Shown: positions 46,936-56,369 of the stretch, piece by piece | Numbering within the stretch: the stretch's first letter is position 1 | Layout: each line of letters begins with the position of its first letter | Assembly: GCA_944472135.2 (NCBI GenBank) | Contig: OX235265.1 | Span: 52,959,112 to 53,023,111 of the forward strand | Direction: 5' to 3' | Length of the DNA stretch: 64,000 nt | Source: Trichobilharzia regenti | Taxonomy: Eukaryota; Platyhelminthes; Trematoda; Strigeidida; Schistosomatidae | The notes under the pieces: model-generated | What the model saw: the letters and a program-made list of their open reading frames with translations, nothing else | Database searches by the model: none | What the model was told of the DNA's origin: nothing | Made by a program: the position numbers and the translations under genes

Positions 46936-47969
46936 AGTCATGTGTTTTAGAAGCCCATATCCTAACACAAAATTATCGTTCCCTTTCTAGCAAGAACAAT
47001 TTAGAAATTCAGTAAGTATCTGCCAATGGTTAAGTTTGTTGAGCATCAATTTTCCATCTTGTACATTAATTTAACCATCAATTTGTAACCATCATTGTCT
47101 TCATAGCACTAATTAAGTGAGAATAGTGGGTATGGAAGACCTTTTAGGTAAAGATCTTAGATATCATCATTATTGAGATAAACCATACAGTCTAGCACAC
47201 AATGTTATCTAGCATATAGATGAAGTGGAATTAAAACAAGAGTGACCAGATCAGAACGGATTCATCTGAAATCCGGTAAATATTCTTTCTAAATTTGTTT
47301 TTCTATGAATTTTTATGCCCTTTCATATGTCTTTCAGTCTGGTTGCCTCCGGTTTTGTTGATTTCATCTTAATAAACTTTAATAGGTATAGGAGCTTGAA
47401 ATAACGCCATATCAACCTAGGTTTAACATGTTTATCTAGAAACTGTTAATCCATGGTGTAGATTTTACTACTTACGTATCCAATGAAAACCAAGACACAG
47501 ACCATTTTTAATGTTTATTCAAAAATCAACTATTCATTGTATAAATAAGTAGATGTGTAGACATTAATTGTTTGCTCGCAGATTATGAGTCTGTTTACCG
47601 AAAGCAGATACTCTTTAGACTTTATTCCCTGCACAATTGCTACTGGTTACGTCAACCAGTGGAAATCCTGTTTCCACATAATTGCAGATGATCAGTAGTA
47701 AGTTTAACGTTTGAAAATAAGACACTTTTGAGACTTCAAGAACATCTGTCCTTCGTCACTCAGCCTAGTTCAAGTCACTTCTAATAGAATTACAAGCATA
47801 CCCTCTAAACTAAGTTTAGGATTACCTGCTATTGATGCTTTATCACCTTTCGATATTGATACTATGACATAATGTTATGTATAGATGTCAATCCGATTTC
47901 TGAACATTGGATATAGCTTTTTTAATGAAATCTAGTCAATACTGTGTAGCGGACCTGAAATATGATTGC
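46936..47969. other. Unassigned
   Basis: No supportable feature before the LTR. Confidence 0.45.
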
Positions 47970-47974
47970 TTGAC

Positions 47975-48159
47975 TGTTATGTACTCGTCGCTAAATTATT
48001 GCTATGGTCTGGTCGAGAAACTAATAGTGCTGACGCAAGAAGGCGGAAATCAGAAGACCACTAGGTTTGCGATGATACTTCTATTGTCCAAACACAAGGA
48101 GACGAAAATAAATGGTCTCACACCAAAGTGATAAGTAAGTAAAGTCACAAGATTGTGAG

Positions 48160-48201
<42 letters not shown>

Positions 48202-48414
48202 CAAAATATAGCAGACATGTCAACAACCACCATATATGGATATATGTCACTAAGCAACGGACTGTCAACAAACACTCATATTATATTATATATAATATAA
48301 GGAGAATATACATTGTTAAAGGAGACAAGTTCATACAAGTGAAATGGTCACAGACTAAGAGAGCAAACAGAAAGAGAGATCACCATACACATATATATAT
48401 GTGGATACATATCA
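47975..48414 (-). repeat. 3' LTR of the gag-pro element
   Basis: TG...CA-ended repeat, near-identical in blocks to 50002-50441. It carries about 40 bases (ctcacaccaaag...cacaagattg, near 48117-48156) that the other LTR lacks, but a shorter terminal TA tract, so both are 440 bp. Such differences mean the insertion is not brand new. Confidence 0.9.
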
Positions 48415-49904
48415 CCTCCCCTTTTGAGAAGATGATGATTAGTAGGATGTTTACCTGGGGGTTTATCTGGAACCTTTGAGCTTGTTGTTGACGTCTGTCG
48501 TTTCGTCTGCCTGTTGGGTTTGCGGCTTCGGCTTCGTCCGGAATTGTCTAACATTTTATGCTTCTTGACTGCATTGCATAGCGAATTTAGTGGGACATCA
48601 GCCAGATGCAAACGATCGAACCAATCAAGTCCCAAAAGATTTAAATCACTCTTGGTGACGTAGCAAATTCCTGTGAATTTGGTATTGCGGAAGGAAACAG
48701 AACATTTGAGTTCACCAATTAGTTTGAGCCGCCCACCACAGGCGCTGACAGGAGTCTGGGAAGTATTTGCGATTGGTGGTCTGCCAATATTATTCCAAAG
48801 TTTCTCTGATATAACAGTAATATCAGAGGCGGTATCTAGCTGCAGACGTGCATCATGACCATTCATCTGAAGATCAAGATATTTCCGCATACCTGGTGTT
48901 GTGACTTGACAGGTTGCGCGTAGACTCAATGATCTCCTTGGAGATTTAGGACCAACAGTTTGTCGAGCTTTTGCTGGATTTTGATATCTGGGTTTGCGTG
49001 GCTGACAAAAACCATTTTTATGACCGATGATTTTGCACTTGCTGCAACGATGATTTTTGTACGGACAAGACTTTACAAAGTGCCACGCGCCACAATGCCA
49101 GCATGGTGATGGTGGGGTCTTCTTTGCAGTATTTTGTGAAGTTGGACGAGTATGTGTAGATTTCCGCGGGACATTAAGAGAAGGTGGGTCAGGAGTGGAT
49201 GATGAGAGATTTTTGCTCTTTCGTAATGCACGAATATCAGAGCTTCTCGAAGGTGTTGATTCGACCAGGTGTGTGTCTTTCTGCAGATTAATCAGCCGTT
49301 GATATTCATCAGCTATGTCATGTAATGTTAACTTAGGATTTTGTTCTAGCTGATTGAGCAGTCGAGTTCGGATATCTGTGAAACGAGGAGATTGAAGACT
49401 GCATATGAGAATCAAGGCTTTGAATTGATCATCTGTTAAGGACCTGAGTCGAAATCTCTCACATTCTCGGTTGACTGTGCCAACGTGAGTAAGAAAATCA
49501 TCATTTTCATTCATTGTCAGCTTGAGGCAACGATAACGTATGCTGAATAATGAGGAGTGGTCTCCAAAATGTTCACGCAGCAGCTTTATTGTATCATCGA
49601 AACACTTGTCACGTGGTTTCTGGGGTAAAATTAGGTTGCAGTACCGTTCATATTCTGCCGGACCCAATTTACGTAACAACACTCGCACCTTCCAGGCATC
49701 GTCTTGTGAGGCGAGATCAACAGTGAATAAATCCTCATAACGTTGATACCATGTGTCAAAAGTGACATTAGCCTCTGGGTCATAATTGAACTGTGAAATA
49801 CTGTTCACAATGCCGTCGACAGATGGTAGCATGGTATGATTGGGATTGCTTGAAGGTGAAGCTGGACCAGTCTGTTGGTTGACGAACATTTCCATTAATT
49901 TCAT
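48348..49904 (-). CDS. Gypsy-type gag-protease polyprotein (518 aa) with a pol-like tail
   Basis: Residues ~35-210 form a helical gag capsid region (FDTWYQRYEDLF, WKVRVLLRKLG). There are two CCHC zinc knuckles: CWHCGAWHFVKSC (~268-280, C-x2-C-x3-H-x4-C) and CSKCKIIGHKNGFC (~287-300). An aspartic protease spans ~342-435 with LQLDTASDITVIS (active site DTAS instead of the common DTGS) and LNLLGLDWFDRL near its end. Residues ~452-500 are basic (SGRSRSRKPNRQTKRQ, KHPTNHHLLKRGGD) and resemble the C-terminal tail of Gypsy integrases more than a protease. The last ~22 codons run into the 3' LTR. I infer an internal in-frame deletion of RT-RNaseH-integrase. The start is the first Met, about 80 bases after the primer-binding site. 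Confidence 0.82.
   Translation of the reverse strand: MKLMEMFVNQQTGPASPSSNPNHTMLPSVDGIVNSISQFNYDPEANVTFDTWYQRYEDLFTVDLASQDDAWKVRVLLRKLGPAEYERYCNLILPQKPRDKCFDDTIKLLREHFGDHSSLFSIRYRCLKLTMNENDDFLTHVGTVNRECERFRLRSLTDDQFKALILICSLQSPRFTDIRTRLLNQLEQNPKLTLHDIADEYQRLINLQKDTHLVESTPSRSSDIRALRKSKNLSSSTPDPPSLNVPRKSTHTRPTSQNTAKKTPPSPCWHCGAWHFVKSCPYKNHRCSKCKIIGHKNGFCQPRKPRYQNPAKARQTVGPKSPRRSLSLRATCQVTTPGMRKYLDLQMNGHDARLQLDTASDITVISEKLWNNIGRPPIANTSQTPVSACGGRLKLIGELKCSVSFRNTKFTGICYVTKSDLNLLGLDWFDRLHLADVPLNSLCNAVKKHKMLDNSGRSRSRKPNRQTKRQTSTTSSKVPDKPPGKHPTNHHLLKRGGDMYPHIYMCMVISLSVCSLSL
48415..48425 (-). promoter_or_regulatory. Polypurine tract
   Basis: Minus-strand AAAAGGGGAGG immediately upstream of the 3' LTR start (TGATATG). 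It is the expected plus-strand priming site. Confidence 0.75.
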
Positions 49905-49980
49905 TTGTCGTTCAAATATAATTCCAATTTAGAAGGATCCATAGTAAATTGTTATGTTGCTGCTGCTGAGTGGTTAATAG

Positions 49981-49998
49981 TAGTTTTCCCCGTCGCCA
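49981..49998 (-). promoter_or_regulatory. tRNA primer-binding site
   Basis: Minus-strand TGGCGACGGGGAAAACTA begins three bases after the 5' LTR end. It is complementary to a tRNA 3' end of the form CCCCGTCGCCA. I do not assign the tRNA. Confidence 0.7.
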
Positions 49999-50001
49999 AA
50001 T

Positions 50002-50146
50002 TGTTATGTACTCGTCGCTAAATTATTGTTATGGTCTGGTCGAGAATTTAATAGTCCTGACGCAAGAAAGCGGAAATCAGAAGACCACTAGGTTTGCGAT
50101 GATACTTCTATTGTCCAAACACAAGGAGACGAAAATAAATGGTGAG

Positions 50147-50198
<52 letters not shown>

Positions 50199-50379
50199 CA
50201 AAATATAGCAGACATGTCAACAACCACCATATATGGATATATGTCACTAAGCAACGGACTGTCAATAAACACTCATATTATATTATATATAATATAGGGA
50301 GAATATACATTGTTAAAGGAGACAAGTTCATTCAAGTGAAATGGTCACAGACTAAGAGAGCAAACAGAAAGAGAGATCA

Positions 50380-50431
<52 letters not shown>

Positions 50432-50441
50432 ATACATATCA
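50002..50441 (-). repeat. 5' LTR of the gag-pro element
   Basis: Partner of 47975-48414. Two (TA)n tracts (50150-50197 and 50384-50429) lie within it and produce the spurious Tyr-Ile-rich frame at 49970-50491. Confidence 0.9.
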
Positions 50442-50449
50442 CTGACATC

Positions 50450-51150
50450 CACTTCACCACTGGAAAAGTGAATTTTAAATCTTGGACTTAACCACTGATT
50501 TCTTTTTACCTCATACTTATACTACTAACTTCTCAGTAAACAATTTCTTCCTTCAGCAACTGTATTGACAATAGTATAAAATCATGTTGGTATTGATGAA
50601 TTCATTTGTACACCTTATGGAATTTTGTGTATTATTTTATATAATGCCAAATTTGTGTGTAAAGAGGTTGAAATTCTAATACTAAGAATAATTTCCTAGT
50701 TCATGTTTTCTCTTTACATGAAGTTGATTTCTAGAAATTATTTCTACCTGTTTTGAACATACTTGAGTATTCTAGCCTTTCATCCTGTTCCTACTGTGAA
50801 AGATGTAGAATCAAAAGCCATCTATCACGGTGACATTTACACAATAAAAGCACGTTTTATGTTCATGTTCCACATTCAAAAGTCAATGTGGCTCACTCTA
50901 TAAAGAAGTAAAATAACTTTTCTTTCATATGTTACTCAGAATTAAAAAGTACTATCTGATGCTTTGATAAATATTTCTCCACTGCACGTGTTTTTGTGGG
51001 GAGTTTAAGATGGAAAAACAAATCCTAATTGATTTGATCATCTGCAGTAATTTCTTGAAATCTTTTGTATTTCAAACTAATCTTTTCTATTTCATAAACT
51101 CCAGAGTCAAACGGTTCAATTTCTTTCTTATTCACTTTTCATGTTTTTTG
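50450..51150. other. Unassigned
   Basis: No supportable feature. Confidence 0.45.
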
Positions 51151-51154
51151 TTTA

Positions 51155-52155
51155 GGAGGTATTAACTGATATATACGTTAGTCGTCGACTGCATAATAGT
51201 GTTAATATTTTGAAAAAAGATCTGAGCCGAGCTGCTGTCAATGGCACTGAAATTGAAACCAAGTCAGAAATTAAATACCTAGGCGCCATTCTATCTTCTG
51301 ATCTTTCCTGGTCGTCTCATATCTTGATGATTTCTAAGAAAGTACTCTGTTTTACCTTCTACATCAAGAAGTTAAGACATTCTGGCATAACCCAACCCTT
51401 ACTCCTACAATTTGTTAACTTCCGTATTCTGCCTCTTATTCTCTACTGTTCCCCCTTAATTTTTCCAGGGCTACTGAAGAAAGACTATACCTTATTACGC
51501 AGGATGTTAAAGGTTGTCAGCAGGGTAAGCAGTTTGCCACTTAACCAGCTTTTTAATATTCTGGTGGACAGGCACATGGACTCATGTGAAAAATGGGCTA
51601 AATCCATTTCATCTAACTCACAACACCCTCTTCATTCAAAACTCTCCCCTTGTATCTCTTCAGGGAAAACCAGAAGCCTATATAGGAAACTATATGCTCG
51701 CACTAGTAAGTACAAAAACTCAACCATAGCCTACTTAGGTCGTGTTCTGTGCAATAAAGGAAGCATTAGGCGTGAAACCTTTAACTTATTACATAGTCAG
51801 TAGAACAACTGGATCTCGTCTTTCCAACTCATATCATTTATAGGTACAACGTTTTTCTTTCTTTTCCTTTTCTCCATCTTTTTTCCGTTATGTGCAGCTT
51901 TGTTTCTTTCTTCTGTTTACGCCAGTAAATATGCTAGAACCTACTTTTCTAAACACCTTCTAACACTGTTTAATTTTGACTTTGCTACCGACATGCTAAT
52001 ATGTTGTTGTCAAAACTAACTGAGATTACCTTAATCTATGCAGAACTTTATTGTTAATGTGCTAACTGGATGCAATATTGCAGTAAAATGCTGAGAATTC
52101 CATTCTGTATCGCAAGTACTGTTTTGGAATGAAGCTATTATTATCTATCTTAAAA
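51155..52155 (+). pseudogene. CR1/jockey-like LINE 3' end, 5' truncated
   Basis: One open frame (about 51155-51803) encodes the region after the RT palm: EIKYLGAILSSDLSWSSH, a helical thumb with FRILPLILYCSPLIFPGL, and a C-terminal tail ending LCNKGSIRRETFNLLHSQ. The KYLG...DLSW motif is the conserved post-FADD segment of CR1/jockey ORF2. The frame is intact from its truncation point to the natural stop, so the insertion is young. A ~340-base 3' UTR ends near 52155 in an attattatctatctt-type tail. It belongs to a different family from the LINE at 3.4 kb. Confidence 0.75.
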
Positions 52156-52159
52156 AAAT

Positions 52160-52532
52160 AACGTACAGTTATTCAGTTGGAGGATTAAATGAAAATGAAA
52201 TAAATCCAATTAAGTCCGTTGATCAGTAGGTTTAAGTCGGGTATCTTATCAGTGTTCTTGTGAGGACGTTGATTATGAAACCATTGTGTACCCGAAAAAC
52301 TTAAATTGTGATATTGGATGCTCAAATTAGTGGTGAAAAACTAAGGTTTTTCCAATATTTCACTATTTGTAATCAATCTTTCTACTTAGATTACTTTTGT
52401 CCTTATGAGAGTGATTTATGGATAAACCTTTGACGTTTTTATCAGTATGATGTCTTTCACAAAAGTTTATCATTATGTGCTATTGTAGATAAGTTGCTTC
52501 AGTATTAAAGTAAATTATAATTTTGTTGGTCT
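52160..52532. other. Unassigned
   Basis: No supportable feature. Confidence 0.45.
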
Positions 52533-52787
52533 AAGTGGAAGTCCTGCGTCGGTGGCATAGCGGTTAGGACGCTCACCGACCATGCGCATGGTCCGGGGTT
52601 CGATCCCCGGCCGACGGACTCCATTACCTCGCTAAGCCAGAAATAATGGTGGTAAAGAGGAAAGGTTGGGCATGAGGCTAGCAACCCTATCCTGAAAAAT
52701 AAACACTGCTACAGAAACTTCAAGTCACTAGCTTGAGACCCTATGTTCCACTGGGAAACGTGAAGGAAATAAAAAAAGTGGAAGTCC
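52533..52787 (+). mobile_element. RTE-ended SINE (body type A) with 12-bp target duplication
   Basis: Flanked by exact 12-bp repeats aagtggaagtcc (52533-52544 and 52776-52787). In order: tRNA-like head gcgtcggtggcatagcggtt (A-box) and ccggggttcgatccccggcc (B-box); a cctcgctaagccag segment; a block shared with the RTE-2 5' end (gcatgaggctagcaaccc...ctgctacagaaact); a block shared with the RTE-2 3' end (gagaccctatgttccactgg); and an A-rich tail. The head is a pol III promoter, not a tRNA gene, because it is fused to the body. This is the best-preserved copy in the window. Confidence 0.9.
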
Positions 52788-52789
52788 AC

Positions 52790-53445
52790 ATATGTACACT
52801 AGACGAGGTTTTGGGAGAAAAGATGTGAATCCGCTTTAAAATTACTTGACAGGTTAATTTTAACACATTGTTAAGAAGTTACTGTGTTAACTAATTAGTT
52901 GATTTTAATCATAATCGAATAAAAATTATGTATTTGAAAAGTTACAACTGCTTTTTTGTGGTGTTCTATCTAAACATCCTGTTTACATTCAGTGTGTACT
53001 TTCTGTGTGTTTCCAGTGTTATATTTCAAAATAATGTTTTAGTGGTAGTGAATAAAGTAGGCTGACTTATATTGCTAAAAAGAAATATATTCTCAAACTT
53101 CATTCTTATAAATTCACATTTCTACTTAATTCACTCAAAATCATATATTTAGAAAAAATATAAAGAATAGATTATCAGTTATCGGCTAGTCTGGTCACAA
53201 ACCCTATCTCTTTGTATTGCTATGTATAACAAGACTTGTAAAAATTGTAATTTCCTAAAATAATTTGAAGAAGTTGCATTTGTATGTTTAATATAAATTT
53301 CTTTTACTTATAAAGTGAGAAGACTTGTGTGTGTCATTCTATTATTGTATATACTATCTAAACAATAAAGGTCACATATATAATGCTCTTCACTGACATG
53401 TAAATACTCAGCATATTTCGGTTGAAGTTGCTCCCGGCTGAGACT
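52790..53445. other. Unassigned
   Basis: No supportable feature. Confidence 0.45.
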
Positions 53446-53446
53446 G

Positions 53447-53690
53447 ACCTTTGTGCATCGGTGGTTGAATGCTCGACAGCCACATAAGTGGTTTAGGGTG
53501 CTATTTGCGGCTAATGCACTCTTTGCCTAATTTATTTGCCAATAATAAGCCAGAAAAAGGAGGAAAATTCGGGCATGAGGCCAACAACCTCACCCGGTAA
53601 AGATAACACAGTTACTGAAACTCTATGGCATCAAGCCTGAAGCCCTAAGTTCCCCTGGGAACTCAGGGAATAGTAAAAACTACTTAGAAA
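53447..53690 (+). mobile_element. RTE-ended SINE (body type A), divergent copy
   Basis: Head gtgcatcggtggttgaatgc, then a decayed B-box (ggtttagggtgctatttgcg). Its body ataagccagaaaaaggag...gggcatgaggccaacaacc, ttactgaaact and the end gccctaagttcccctgggaa follow the same order as 52545-52775. It is many substitutions away, so older. Confidence 0.7.
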
Positions 53691-53779
53691 TTATTGGACA
53701 ATATCAGTTGTTCTAAATTATTCAGATATGATGCTAATATCTGTGTGTAAGTACTCATATAATACCGACAAAACAATAG

Positions 53780-55130
53780 GAAGACACAGGTTATCTGAAG
53801 CATGGAGTGTATTTGCGTAACACGTTTCGGACATTATGATCACAGGCCTACTTGTCATACAAATTTATATGAAAGGTCGCAAAAAAGAGGTAGAAATATA
53901 AATTAAGGATGTCGGGCGAGGAAAAAGAAGGAAGAAAGTGAAAATATTATTAAGTAAATTGAATCTTGCCTCTAAATTGGATTACCAAGGTAGGTTCAAC
54001 TTGATAAGAGATTATTTTTGGACACAAGACAGGTTTAAGCCAAGGAAACAACGATTTAAAGTATGTGACCCAAAATGGTTTTATATATGTATTTAGACGC
54101 ATTACTAAAATTAACCTTGTGACTCGTCTCTATGATGCTCTTTGCTATAGATGATACTGGACATTAGTTGTATTCGGTGATTTTATTTGTTGTTGCAACC
54201 ACTTTGGGATATGTTCTGTAGCCCCAACCTGCAGAAACTCATTGGCATTCCCCATGTACGTGTGTCCACATGTACATGTAAATTGGTAAAACAGTGGAAT
54301 GTGACACTATCGTGAGGATGCTGTTAGGTTTCACAGGACAGCATAGATCTCGTTTTCTCTATGGAAATAAGTTTGGCTGCATAGTTACTTCTGTTAATTG
54401 TCGCCTTGAGTCTTTGTTTATTGATCAGACTCAGAAAGCAACTTATTTATATGTCTAAATCAAAGAAAGTTCGAGCAAAGAATATCCTTTTCGATGAGTT
54501 CCTCCTCTGGCTGTACAATTATATATGCATTTATATATACAAAATATCCTATAGCAATCGTCGTTAACGATATTGATATTAAAATAACATCGATGTGTTA
54601 AGATCAATGGAATTGTAGTTCAAGAAAGACGCATAAGTTATGAGCATAAAATTGTAATATTAAGTGGAATATCAAATAAAAATCGAGAAAATTTATAGAA
54701 CAAATTAGGGCCATTAGAACCTTGATGGACAAGATAAGGGAAGTGTCTGAAACAACTTCTTTTCTATACAAAAGGTAGGTTTCTTTAGGTGGATTCCGAC
54801 AGCTTCTGTAATATGTAACACACGAAGACTACGTAAAATTAAGATTGGTCAGTATACTGTAGATGACTTTGAAAGCCTTGTTAACATCAATCTTGTGTTT
54901 TGTATCCACGAGACGAGATAGAGTAGAAGTATGAATGGACTTTTTGTCCTTTACTTAGCCTCGTCAGGATTGTGTTCGGAAATCTGACGATAATAGAACA
55001 AGACATATAAGCGAACAATATTGCTTTCAATTAGATCTTCTTCAGACTTTACTCTAATTTACATAAATTTATCTAAAAATTGTAACCAATGACGGTGAGT
55101 TTGTGGATCAAATAATAATAACAATAATAA
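53780..55130 (-). pseudogene. Penelope-like element 3' part (PLE-a copy 1)
   Basis: The minus-strand read from about 54450 shows a decayed GIY-YIG region (ATINRSNYAAKLISIEKTRS, then CTCGHTYMGNANEF, then GATEHIPKWLQQQIKS). It continues at 54115-53940 with KVNFSNASKYIYKTILGHIL and LPW..N-type C-terminal sense. A tail with tccgaaacgtgttacgc lies at 53810-53850. The 54480-55110 part is the PLE leader or tail, with the atcgaaaaggat block. Bases 54115-55111 are colinear and near-identical with 59124-60120 and with the reverse complement of the 62.3-63.3 kb segment. Only this copy keeps the true C-terminus. Confidence 0.7.
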
Positions 55131-55137
55131 TAATAAT

Positions 55138-56042
55138 GTGGTAAATGTTTTGAACGAAGTTAATGACGATGATTATAATGTTAACGAACAGGTGATTGGT
55201 GGCAGCGTATACAAACACAAAGATATCCACAAGGCTACATGGTTGTCACCAGATGGGCGAACCAAAAACCGAATTGACTTCATCTCAATGCTGCTGAAGG
55301 AAGTGGAGGTGCAGCCTACTGGACACAAAAGCAAGAAGAGGAACAGACGTTGGTTCAGACCACTATATCGTACAAGGGACAATCCAAGTCAAATTAAAAG
55401 CTCTCAGGGAAACAGGAGCTGCAGATAAATCACAAGCCAAGTTCAACACTCAAAAACTGAAGGACCAGGCTACAAAAGAAATCTTCACTGCAAACATAAG
55501 GGAAAAAGCCGAGACACAAATCAACACCAGCGGAAAGGTCGGCGTCGAAAAGCACTGGGACAACTTGAAAACGGTGTAGAGTCACACCTGCATGGAAGTT
55601 CTAGGCAGAAAGAAGAAACAGGACAAACAGTGGCTCACTACGGACACTTGGAGACTAACAGAAGAGAGAAGGATAGTGAAACAAAAGATTATCCAGTGCA
55701 CCGACGAGCAACAAAAACAGGAGTTGAATGCAAGCTACAATACGTTGAACAAAAGAGTGAAGAAGAGTGCCAGGGAAGACAAAAGAAAGTATTATGAAGC
55801 CATGGAAAACGAAGCAGAACAAGTTGCAGGCAAAGGAGACCTCGCCACACCTACCAAACAACTAGACACCTATCGGGCAAAAGTTCGACACAGATTAAGC
55901 CAGTAAGGGATGACAATGGAAAGTCAATCACCAAAGAGGTGGAACAAAGAAAACACTGGGCTGAACACTTCAAAAGACTTCTAAATCGACCGCCACCTAT
56001 GACGCGCCCAACAATACGAACAACGGAAGCAGAACAACCAAT
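55138..56042 (+). pseudogene. RTE-2 fragment (inverted duplicate of 61373-62277)
   Basis: RTE homology begins near 55185 (GGSVYKHKDIHKATWLSPDG) and continues through the decayed endonuclease into the start of the RT ORF (MEVLGRKKKQDKQWLTTD, 55592), stopping at about 56040 within agaacaacca. The first 47 bases are a linker shared with 62230-62277. The only differences I saw by eye from the 61-62 kb copy are one missing base near 55850, which shifts the frame (ATPTKQ instead of ATLYQT), and a single substitution near 55998. Confidence 0.85.
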
Positions 56043-56366
56043 ATTCAACTTTCTATAGTGGGGTTTGTAAGGATTCGTTATGTTTTACGGGTTGATCACG
56101 GATTGATATCAGTTAGAGAACCATTGGAAACCAGGGAGTACTGGACAGCTGCTGTTTCATCCTAGTTTGGGAATCATCGGGTCCCAGTGGCTGAATGGAA
56201 TTCGAGCTTGCCTTGTAACCGGAAGGTCCCGGGTTCGAATCCCAGTGGGTGCGTACTGCCGATGATTCCCAAACTAGGATGAAACAGCAGCTGTCCAGTA
56301 CTCCCTGGTTTTCAATGGTTCTCTAACTGATATCAATCCGTGATCAACCCGTAAAACCAATATTCA
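56036..56366. mobile_element. Palindromic twin hammerhead SINE with 12-bp target duplication
   Basis: Arms 56082-56180 and 56259-56357 are inverted repeats of 99 bases with one mismatch by eye. The 78-base loop (56181-56258) is the tRNA-like head: gtcccagtggctgaatgg (A-box region) and ggtcccgggttcgaatccca (B-box). Direct repeats aaccaatattca at 56036-56047 and 56355-56366 flank the whole. The right half is the ordinary SINE order (head, hammerhead, tail). The left half is the same body and tail inverted, extending about 34 bases further (56048-56081) than the right half. Confidence 0.88.
56253..56301 (+). ncRNA. Hammerhead ribozyme fold, nearly complete
   Basis: Stem I GTACTG (56253-56258) pairs with CAGTAC (56296-56301). 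The core is CCGATGA (56259-56265), one change (U4 to C) from CTGATGA. Stem II ttcc/ggat closes the loop caaacta with a U-U closing mismatch. GAAA is intact (56281-56284). Stem III ACAG/CTGT has loop CAG. The cleavage triplet is GTC, ending at 56295. The architecture is a type I hammerhead. The U4 change usually cripples catalysis, so this copy is probably inactive or slow. Confidence 0.7.
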
Positions 56367-56369
56367 GTT

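Larger units (their letters stand above)
47975..50441 (-). mobile_element. Gag-protease-only LTR retrotransposon (2467 bp)
   Basis: Two LTRs of 440 bp (47975-48414 and 50002-50441) enclose 1587 bp holding one intact minus-strand ORF. Element-sense LTR ends are TGATATG...CATAACA. The primer-binding site TGGCGACGGGGAAAAC lies three bases inside the 5' LTR, and the polypurine tract AAAAGGGGAGG abuts the 3' LTR. Flanking 5-base sequences ttgac and ctgac match at four of five positions. There is no reverse transcriptase, RNase H or integrase. The intact ORF and complete cis signals suggest a non-autonomous element that could be moved by a related Gypsy polymerase. The solo LTR at 33577 shows the LTR family has moved more than once. 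Confidence 0.85.

Noticed and set aside
48050..48275. Tyr-Ile-rich frames, also at 17212-17545, 28413-28661 and 49970-50491
   Set aside because: Produced by (TA)n microsatellites on both strands.
52546..52618. Possible functional tRNA gene
   Set aside because: A- and B-boxes and a tRNA-like outline are present, but the sequence continues directly into an RTE-derived SINE body flanked by a 12-bp TSD.
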